DNA of 64,000 nt, taken from contig NC_071328.1 of the NCBI RefSeq assembly GCF_010183535.1, forward strand, positions 5,332,001 to 5,396,000, read 5' to 3'. The stretch is from Caenorhabditis remanei (taxonomy: Eukaryota; Nematoda; Chromadorea; Rhabditida; Rhabditidae). Shown in pieces: positions 48,049 through 57,500 of this stretch (positions are counted from its first letter, which is position 1; every line of letters begins with the position of its first letter). A program made the translations under genes and the position numbers. The notes beneath the pieces are model-generated. The model was not told where the DNA came from. It worked only from the letters and a program-made list of their open reading frames with translations, and did not search any database.

Positions 48049-49866
48049 TCACTTCAAGCAGATGAAATCGGCATGAGGCGTCGAGATGTCAGTGAGGTCC
48101 AGAGCTTCCCTGAAAAGACACGAAATGAAAATTTGTAAAGATTTCGATGAGACGTACTGATACAAACCGTCCTCCACAAGAGACAGCCGGAAAAGATGAT
48201 CCTTCAACGTATCGGCCACTTCCTTGGCTGTAGATTCCATTTTTTCTTTGTATTCTTTCCGGAATCTATCTCTGCAAAAGCTGAAGTTTTGAGGAAATCG
48301 AATCGAAATGTTGCTTACAATAGATTAATCATTGCCTCTCTTGCGGCACAATGAAGTGTTGTCAACGTGTTGACATCTCTTGGCTGTCTGAAACCGGCAA
48401 CGACGAAATCTGTAAAGCAATAATGAATAATACTTGAAATCTTCCTCTGTAACGTACCGACTATTGGCCGGTAGAATTTGTCTCCGAAAGCAACGTATCC
48501 TTTATTCGAACTGTCCTGAGCGGAGTATCCGGCGAAAAAAGCATCTCGTTTCGCAATCTGAAACGGATGAATGTTATTCAGGTGTAATCCATTGTCAACA
48601 CTTACTTCTTTATAAACGAATCGCATTAAGTTTCTTGAATCTCCGAAGAAACGTGAGGAAGTCCATTTCGAAGCCTCCACAGCAGTAACGATGGATGACA
48701 ATTTAACGATTTTTCTGCAAGGGAGTTCGACGTCTTTTTCGACTTCAGCGGCTCTCTTTAAATCGAATCCGACGCCTTTGATGATGTCTGACTGTAATAC
48801 AATAAACTTAAACTAGATGTACGCGAGATTTTGTCGTTAACCTCTCTTTCCAGTGCTGCATTTGTTTTTTCGGCTTGGCGGAGGCGAGCAGTCATCTTGT
48901 TCAGCTGAAAATTGTTTGATGAAAAAGTCATTTGCCTCCAACGATACCATTGCGACATTGAACGCCTGCCCCAACGCCAACATTTCCATGTCTCTATTGA
49001 CATTATGAAAGCGCTGAGCGATTTGCAGAAAAGGATAAAAATCCGTGTTGAGAACGTTCTTGTCCAACTTCTTCAGGTTTTCCTGAAATGCGGATATGTA
49101 ACTGAATATAGGAAAAGAGGAAAACAAACCTCGCATTCCAGGCGCGGCAGCGGAATCCCTGTTGTCAAATCATACAAATTGTTTGCAGAAAAACCGACTG
49201 GATCCCACGTATTATTATTAGTCGAAAAATGGGTTTGTCGCTCACGAACACCCGTTTCAGATTGGAAAGGTTTAACTCTATTCGAATACGAAGGCGTTGG
49301 ACATGGCTGAGAAGGAGTTACGGGGACATGATAATCCCTCAAACCATTTGAAAACGATGACGAGTGACTTGTAGACTCTTCATTCGTACCACAAAAGACA
49401 CTTGTCGAATAATTCTCTTTTTTGATAAATCTCGGAGGTGGGATTGATTTTGGACCTTTCGGTGTTGATGTGTACTCTCCCTGAAAAGGTTTCAAGGTAA
49501 TTAGTGAGATGGAATGTTATAAACCTTCACATTAGCTGATAACAGCTCCTCGTGCCGCACGTTTTCTAAGTTTTCATAAACTGGCGAATCGACACGACGA
49601 TTCGATGACGAATATGGAGCGGCAATTTCTTCCATATCGTCTTCGATGGAATCAGCAGCTGTAACTGTTCGCATCTCTTCAACGACTTCAGGAAGTCCTG
49701 TTTTCAACGCGTCTTTTTCATTTTCTCTTTCAGTTTCTCTGACGGCGTTCGCGCCACTTCTCATCGCTTTATTCGCCTTTCCTCTGCCACTTTTTAATAC
49801 TTTTGTAGATGTCGCTGCTTCATTTTCGTGTGATTTAACCGATCTTTTACGTCTCGTGTATACCAT
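48049..49866 (-). CDS. Second protein of the CACTA-like element (coiled coil, possible BEN-like)
   Basis: Nine minus-strand exons (49866-49525, 49480-49130, 49082-48948, 48904-48842, 48791-48606, 48557-48458, 48409-48319, 48271-48164, 48109-48049) join in frame to 478 aa. The N-terminus (1-114) is basic then acidic, with KRSVKSHENE and EDDMEEIAAP; residues 115-231 are Ser/Thr/Pro-rich and probably disordered; residues about 232-300 form helices with a short coiled coil (KMTARLRQAEKTNAALERE). The C-terminal part has SRNLMRFVYKEIAKRDAFFA, FYRPIVDFVVAGF and TLHCAAREAMINLL, whose helix pattern recalls the BEN DNA-binding domain. That match is by eye and tentative. The ATG follows a TTTCTTTCAG acceptor by 12 bases. 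By position it would be the analogue of the accessory DNA-binding protein of plant En/Spm elements. I know no family with certainty. Confidence 0.78.
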
Positions 49867-50145
49867 GAGTACGAATTCTGAAAGAAAACGTCTTTTTAGG
49901 ATCCCGGTTAAATCGAGGCTATTGTTGAGTAAAACAAATACAAATTTATGAGAAATAAATTCAATAAAACGGAAACCTTCCGATGCCGGACCACCCGCAA
50001 AGAAAACAAGAGGAAATCGTCCGAGAGGAGTACACGGCCGACATTTCATATGACGGCCACGAAATTTTTGGAGGGAAAGAATAAAATTCAAACGAATCAA
50101 ACGGAAATGAGAATGGAAAAAAAGAAAAATAACAGATAATTCGTA

Positions 50146-52957
50146 TTAATTGTGAATCATTGTCCCGTTTACGGCAAACACACAGAGTCCATCTCCACAA
50201 TCTATATAACTTCCAAGAGAAATGACGGATTTCACGGGAACGAAGACTCTTCTCTCCGAGAGTTGACAAAATTTTACTCCTTCAAATTCCTTTAGCATTC
50301 GGATCACTTCTTGCCCATAATAAAGATCAGTGTTATCGAGCTCTTGAAGAGCCTTGGAGAGAGAGGGAAACTGATTGGCGACATTAATCTCATTGAATGG
50401 CTCTGCTAATATTTTAATCTCTCCAGCATCCACCATAGCCGCAACAAATCTGAAACATTCCAAATGCCCTCCTTCTTTCACAGCAAAAAAGACGTCATCC
50501 TTAGTGCTCGATTCGTAATATTCAGATTTAAGTTTCCCACAAGGCAAAGATAGTGATCCGTATAGAGTGTTTCCGTCACCATACGGTTCATCTACATTTT
50601 CCAATTGGCAGCTGATGACGTTCTTGTAGTAAACTTGTTGCGGCGTCAACCCTTTCGTGAAAGTGAGAAATTTTTTGAGGCTGGGGGACGCATTGTCTGC
50701 AAAGCGTCGAGAGACTTCTCGTCTAATCGCGTTTTGGATAAGAATTCTGAACATCCTCTAATTGATAGAATTTAGAGATGAGAATTGTTCACCTAGCGCA
50801 AACTGTCTCCGAGAAGTGTCGTGTCATTCTGGTACTGTAACCCATAAGTGCAAATTGATAGGACGATTCAAATGCAAATGTGCCAAGAGGGCCAATGTTC
50901 CCAAATGCATGAACAACATCAGGCAAATGAAACAGTACTTCCTGAATCAACAATACAGTAGATATTAACACCTCCTCTAAACCCACATGTGTTTTGCAAG
51001 ACAAGTATTCTTCGCTGGCCTCTTTCAAAAACCAGAGAGCAGCGGAGCACATCTGCTCGTCAAACAATGCAGGGCCTTTTCCAGTTGTGTATATCTTATT
51101 GGCAATCATCGAGAGAGCAATAATTGCAAATCGGGCTTTAGGCTTCAGAAACTCAGATTGAACAGCTACCAGTGCTAGCGGTAGACGGAAAAACTGAATG
51201 AGAAGGTTAAATTCAAAATCTATAAGCATCAACTCTTACTGAAATTTTGTCCGACCCATTTCTACAATTACCAATTTCGGAGTAGGAAGAAGGAAGAATA
51301 ACTGAATTGAGAGCATTTTGTAAGGTGTTGGAGTCGCATTCGAACAAATCTGATTTCGGAGTAGACTTGTTAACTTTGGAGAAAAGTTCTGAGATTCCGT
51401 ATTATTCTAATCTTCAGGTTCTGTTACCTTTGGTTACATTCTCGTAGACTCCTTCACCCAGATTGTGTAAACAATCTATGGGTGTTTCATATGGTTTTAC
51501 AAATTGTACTATCTTAGCAGCAACATTCCCAAAGCCATTCAATCCGCTTTCTGAATCTAGTACGGTAAGATTGTCGGGTCTCTTTTCAGCTCGTTCTGAA
51601 TTAAAATTTCAATTGAATTATATATAAAACATTATACTTTCGCCTCCTAATTTGTAAAATGTGCCTGCCGAGAGGCAGAAAAAGCAAGAAAGGGATCCAT
51701 GATGACTTTTCATGCCGAAGAGACTACGTTTTGCCTGAACAGTTCAACCATCGAAATCATTTCACATATGTATATTACCGGCTGATCTGCGCTCACGGTA
51801 ACGATATGAAGTCTGTATTTATACATTCCAACGGATCCTTCTCTAGCCTCACAATCCGCCAATATAATCGGCAAGACTGAGTTCCACAGTGTTGTAGAGG
51901 GATTGCTGCTGCTCTCTATCATACCTTCCAGCATCACGTTACTACTTTTCTGCATATCGCCTGTTGGAAGATCGACGAGCATGATAGAAATTGGCCAGAG
52001 TTTCCTATCAAAAAACCACTATTTTACAAACTATAATAAACTACTCACTTCGAAGTTCCTGGGACAGCGACCCCATCTATTGACAGTATTCCAGACAACC
52101 TTAGTTCATACTCACTTTCTTCCGAACTTCTCAATGGAGTGAAGAACTGCGCCGCCAGGTTATGAGTCTGTTGTCTTCCTTCATTTAAATCTTTTCTGAT
52201 AGATACGATCTTAGATAGATATGTTGACATTATTTGTTGGAGTTGTGGCATAACACCATTTCTCACAAACTTGGCCGGAACCTCATTACAGCTGAATGGT
52301 TTATCTCAAAGTTGCAATGATACAGTAATTCCTACCACTTTATATTTTCTTTGCCATTTGACCCACAAATGTTACAGTAGTATGAAACCGTGCATTTGTT
52401 TTTTTTGTAATCCCATATTTTCCTCACAGAATCCGCAAAGTCATCTTCGTGCGAACTTAGGAATCTTTCGAAACCTAAAATTATTCTCAAAACCTATTTG
52501 GAACATCAAAAATCAAACAAATAACCATTTTCTGATAACCGCTCCAAACAAGCTGAAGCAAGAAACTGAAGAACTTTGTCAGAACAATCCCTCAAGTCCT
52601 TCATCAGATCTACAAATGACAGATCTTCTTCGTTTTCTCGCTCTCTATTTATCTTGGTACCTGAAGTCATCGAGTTCAAACAATTTCCAGGATCATCCAC
52701 ATCAACATTCATCTCCCCCAAATCCATTGTAAGATTTGTATCCTCCGTATCACTCGCATTAGATAAAACACCATCTGATTCACTATCGCGACTCAGACGT
52801 GGCACATGGCGATTGTCGGTAAAATCATGAAACCTAGGGTTACTAACTTCTGTAAGCTCTTTTCAATTTAAAACCACTTTGAGGTGAAACACTTGCCTAT
52901 ATCATTATTTACCCGCTTTCGCTTTGATTGGAAATCTTTAAAGATTGAAGACGGCAT
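50146..52957 (-). CDS. CACTA-type transposase-like protein
   Basis: Ten minus-strand exons (52957-52897, 52849-52526, 52474-52336, 52291-52049, 52004-51779, 51734-51638, 51595-51428, 51388-51240, 51193-50793, 50746-50146) join without a stop to 802 aa. Intron 1 has a GC donor (GCAAGT). A CxxC motif (about 162-165, YYCNICG) with CC at 175-176 may bind zinc. The core has LSIDGVAVPG (Asp near 247), a LWPISIMLVDLP strand, TVSADQPAK (Asp near 329), a second CxxC (about 348-351, CFFC) and IDCLHNLGEG (Asp near 404, Glu near 411), followed by FHLPDVVHAFGNIGPL. This order resembles Tnp2-type CACTA transposases, with an acidic RNase-H-like triad inferred. It would cut and rejoin the element ends in the nucleus. 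The acceptor for exon 10 (TGTTCAG before AATTC) was chosen because it keeps the frame; an alternative begins two codons earlier. Confidence 0.85.
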
Positions 52958-53253
52958 TATAACCAAAATAAATTCAACCAAAAAACGGTATAATACACCA
53001 AAATTGAATGAAACAATTTTCTCCGCGAGCTGCCACCGCTGTCCACGACAAGCCCACGTGGACGACATTGCTATTCCATATACGGTCCGCGCTGAGTCCG
53101 CGCGCGAACTTCCACCCTCCACTTCCCCCTTCTTTCCCGAAGTCCACACTGCGTCCATATAGAGTCCGCAGCGGGCCATATTTCCGCCACGGACTCTATA
53201 CGGACGGAAAATGAGACTGAATCCGCATGCGGACCGCACGCCAACTACCTGTG

Positions 53254-54573
53254 GACCATCGAAGGTTCGATTCCGACACTACATATTCCTTTTTTGTTTT
53301 TGTGAAAATGACGAATTTTTTAGAGAAGAAGTATCTAGGTAGGTTTAGAAACCGCTTTTGATAAGAAATTCTGAGAAATCAACAAAAAAATTCCCACCGT
53401 TTTAATTTGAAAGTACACGAAATCAGTGTCTAGAGATAAGATACCAATGAACAACTCGAAAAAATGTCTCTATTGTTTTCAAATAAATCACACGATCATT
53501 CTGACCAAAGTGTGATATGAAACTCCTGATTTGATATGGAGGTTGCAAATGGTTTCTTTTTCTATTTCCGTTTTTCTATTTTTCATCTTTGAACCTTCTC
53601 TGACAGAATTCAAATTGCCGCCGGAGCACTTCACCATGCGGTAGGGCGCGGTTGCTAGCGGTGCGGATCACGACGCGCTCCCAAACCAGTGATCATCCAA
53701 AAATAGTCTATGAATGATTATTTTTCCGTCATTTGTATCACATGGGGCTATAAAAACAGAAAAAGAGTGGGGGCTATGTAGTAGTACAGTAGGCGTGGGA
53801 AACACACGCCTGCGCACTCTATCTTCTCCCACTTTATCACCAAAAACATACGTCAATCAGTAGATATCTTTCTCCTACTTTCTCTTTTCTCACATGTCAG
53901 TGTAACCCACATTGGTAGAGCGGTGTGAACAGCTTCACTTTTTCCATGAACTTGTTATTTTAACATTAAATTATTTATGAAGCAAAAACTAATAAGAGAT
54001 GGATAGGTACGAACCTGTGACCATTCTCTATCGGAACCAACTCGTTACCAGTTGAGCCACGCGGGCGGAAACTTTGCTCTGCCATCTTTTGCTATGATAA
54101 CACCCACTTCTGTCACTCCTCTCGTTGAGTTCCGCCCTCTTTCAAAATAATGAGAAACGGTTGCATGGGAACAGTCTGAATTATATATTCACATCATCTT
54201 TTCTCTTCTTTTCAATTCATTTTTTTGTTGCATTCGAATCATTTTTTGCATCTCGATGATGTTTATTTGTGGTCGAGAATATTGAAAACTTTCCGGTTTT
54301 TTTTAGATTTTAAGATTTTTTTGAGTATTTCAGATTTTCTGTCTTTTTAAATCACAGAAAAGAAATATAATTCTTTAAAAACCATTTGAAAACATGAAAA
54401 AACTAACGAATTCCAAGAACTTACTTTCGCGAATTCTCGGCCACCAGCAATATTCTACCGTAATCCTTAGCATCGTGAACCCCTTAAAAACCTTCAAAAA
54501 TCTCAATTTTCAGGTACCAACAAATCAAAAAAAGTTCAATTTTTGCTGCCGGCAACTCTCTACAAAACAAAAA
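53254..54573. other. Intergenic region before mod-5, with tRNA-like sequences
   Basis: Right after the transposon, GGTTCGATTCC (53264-53274) is a box B-like sequence followed by a T run, the right half of the interrupted tRNA-like repeat. A second tRNA-like sequence lies at 54001-54068 (minus). The rest is AT-rich with no supported gene. An acceptor-like TTTTCAG at about 54507-54513 may be the trans-splice site for mod-5. Confidence 0.5.
54001..54068 (-). repeat. tRNA-like repeat
   Basis: On the minus strand a box A-like GTGGCTCAACTGGTAAC is followed by a box B-like AGGTTCGTACC at tRNA-like spacing. The first bases (CCGCCCGCG) do not pair with the last (CTATCC), so a working acceptor stem is absent. 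It is probably a tRNA pseudogene or SINE-type fragment. Confidence 0.45.
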
Positions 54574-57500
54574 ATGTTGCGATGGCATTCCGTTCGGAGG
54601 AAACAACATCAACAGCTGCAAGGTTAGTTTTTCGTAGGTTCTATTTGTGTGTCGGTTTGTCCCATGGATATCCGGACACATAGACTCATAGACAGAATGA
54701 TTGAATCATAGATCCATCCAACTCGAATTCTATTTCTAGATCCAGACTCATTTACAACTTTTCAAATTGACCCCAAAAACATTTTAAAATGATCTAAAAG
54801 ACCAGTTCAACCGAGTCCATTAGCTCTCTCCCCAGCTCATCCCATAAAAAGTGAATTCTCATTTCAAATAATTGCATGGAAACACGACTTCTTCATGTTC
54901 TCTCTATTTCTTTGGTTCCGAACTCTTTCTTTTTCATGTTTCGGGCATCTGATTATTCTCACGATTGATCCTGTCTGGTATACAGCACATTCTGTAGGTG
55001 TGGGGTGGTTGACCAAAATATAAGAAATAGGTTCAAAACCTTTTTTTATACCAGGTTTTCCATAGGTAATCGTTCTGTTTATGCAGCTTTCAGCTGAAAA
55101 TGAATTATTTGGATATTGTATCACGACGACCCTCCCTACTGAGTTACAGCCAGTCTTTCCAGACAGAACAATTTGGTAGAGAGTTTTTTTATCGATCGGG
55201 TATAACAACCTAGGGATGGGCAGCACAAAGAAGTTGTGAGCTGAAAGTGAACATCTCGATTTGAAAGTCACTTCCATACTGAAAACTGCAAAAATAGCAA
55301 CTCTTTCTCTGAAACTGAATAAAAGACCAGTACTCTATTCTTTCGTTTCCCTCTATTTGTTTCAACTCTTCAACTTCCAACCAAGCTCCGGAACGTTTGA
55401 ACAACTAATTTCATCGAAATCACACCTCCTCCTCTTCGTAATTCCCACGCCTAGCCATGTTTTCTTCTAATCTCGAAGAAAAAAGAAATTACTCAAAAAG
55501 AAAGAAATCGAATCGGAGTCTCATTTCTTCGTTTTGGATCTCGTTTCCTCTCCTTCTGTCACATTTCAATTCTCACTTTTTCTGCAGAGAATGAATGATT
55601 TCATTCATTTCCGAACCTCTTTAATCATCCTTTCCTTCTCGGGGGTTCAGGGCGACTTCTCTCCTCATTTCCATTCTTTTAGTTCGAGAGGAGATCTTAG
55701 TCTAGTAGATGATTGTCCCATCTGATTCTATTCTTTTCGCTGACGATGAACTTCCGATTCTTGATTGTATTTCAGGTAAGAATTAACAATTGATTAGGCT
55801 TGAGTTGGAGAGGTTAGATGTATTTTTTTGAAAACAGATTCTGGGTACCGAAAGGAAAAGTTAACATTCAGAATCCTGAATCTAATTCTAAAATCTCCAA
55901 CTTTCGGATATCGGGATACCTTGAAAGACAGGTACAGTACCGTCCAAAAGGTTGTAAACTTCGTCCGTTTTCAGTTGAAATTAGCCAACTTAGAGAGTGT
56001 GTCATGGTAATACTGATTTTCCCATCAAATTGATTTTTAATGAATTATACAGAACAAAGGTAGAGCTTCATTTTTGTAGTTAATAACTTTTTTGTACGGC
56101 CACTCCCTAGCAAGTTACATATCGAAAAAGTAATTTCCCCCTCGAGTCGTCCCATTTTGAGCTATCCGCTTAAAATGACCGTTTTTGAAACAACGGGCAT
56201 CAGAACAAACGGATTCACAGATCGAAATGACAGCTGCTCCTAATGTTTCTTTTGGAACATCTGTATCTGTGGAGTAGGACATCCTTATATGAATACTCAC
56301 ACACATATGTACAAGAACTCAAAAAATAGGAATTTGGGTATCTACATTGACAGGCAGATATTCAGAATCTAGGATTTCTAGTAATTTTGAAAATTCTTAT
56401 GTTTCCGACTGAAATTAAAAAAATTTAATATGAGATTCAGAACTTTCGGAAAAATTTGAAAAAACGTTTTTCGATTTTAATGAGAAGAACATGGAAATTC
56501 TATTGAAATTCTTAAAAGAAATCCCAATTTTCCGAAAGTTGGAGCACTCGAAGGTTAGTCAGGAAATGAGAAAAACTGACCGAAAATGTGAAGATATCCT
56601 AATATCCGAAAGAAATCTGGACGAACAGACACACAGACAGACGTCTGACCTGTTATGCTTAAGTGACATGTTAGAAAGTTGTCGATTGCACAGATCCCCA
56701 ACGTGCCCTCTAAAATCTCAAAATCTCAAAATCAGAAACCCAAGAACCCACAAATTCTTCTTTTCTGCAACATTGTAGACGTGCTCAACCCTAATATCTC
56801 TATCCACCCTCTACCGTAGTCATTATAAATTCCGGTTGGTTATTTGCGGCTCTCCTATCCAATTTCTGCTTCTCTTTCTCTTTTTTCTTCTCAATTGAAA
56901 AAAAACATAGTAAAGGGGAATAAGGAGGAATTAGTAATGATCTACCAAATGATATACAAACAATGAGCAGAGATTTTCCAACCACTCATTTTTTGTCGTA
57001 TCCTTTCCTCATTTTTTTGGTCAATTCCTTTTTTCTTTTTCAGCGGAGCTATCCAGCGGAGCAGCAAGTATGCTGTCCGCACCCGAATCTCGGCGGGTTA
57101 GCCGGTCGATGAGTGTTAAAGGTTAGTTTTAAAAAAGATTGAGCCAAACGTGCTACAGGTTTCGCCACGTGAGGTTATCAACTTTGGCTGTTTTCAGTGG
57201 AAAATGACCAACTTTGACAATGTATTCCGGTGTCACTTCATTGTCCGATAAATTCAATTTTGTATGGGTTGGACCGAGCAAAAATAGCGCATAATTTTTA
57301 TAGTTCATCATTTTTCTATAGGGACACTATCTTGAAAGTTACAGGTTCTCAAAGTGAAAAGTTTAGTCGGTTTCGGAGAGAAATGGTTTTGACAGCCTGT
57401 AACTTTCAAGAAATTATCCCTACAAAAAAATAGTCAACTACAAAAATGATGTGCTATTTTTACTCTGTTCAACCCATACAAAATTGAGTTTCTCGGACAA

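Larger units (their letters stand above)
47702..53253 (-). mobile_element. Complete two-gene CACTA-like DNA transposon, 5,552 bp
   Basis: The left end reads CACAGGTAGTTGGC and the right end is its exact inverted copy, GCCAACTACCTGTG (14 bp). The element is flanked by GAC on both sides (47699-47701 and 53254-53256). Inside the ends lie GC-rich subterminal segments with repeated, inverted motifs around ATATACGGTCCG and GGACTCTATA (about 47725-47825 and 53070-53235), as seen in CACTA elements. Both genes are on the minus strand: the transposase-like gene (52957-50146) and a second gene (49866-48049). CAC-type ends plus a 3-bp duplication are the hallmarks of the CACTA (En/Spm) superfamily. A 21-base C run lies at 47846-47866. 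Both genes have open, correctly spliced frames, so the copy may be recent, active or retained. Confidence 0.88.

Noticed and set aside
49646..50139. Plus-strand frames opposite the second transposon gene
   Set aside because: Antisense shadows of the minus-strand exon; no splice structure.
50894..50923. Possible intron inside transposase exon 9
   Set aside because: It begins GTGTTA and ends TTCAG but is only about 30 bases, below the usual nematode minimum, and is open in frame; treated as coding.
54579..54622. Alternative mod-5 start in another frame ([13 protein letters not shown])
   Set aside because: The frame hits a stop in exon 2, while the ATG at 54574 joins in frame and gives 671 aa in total.
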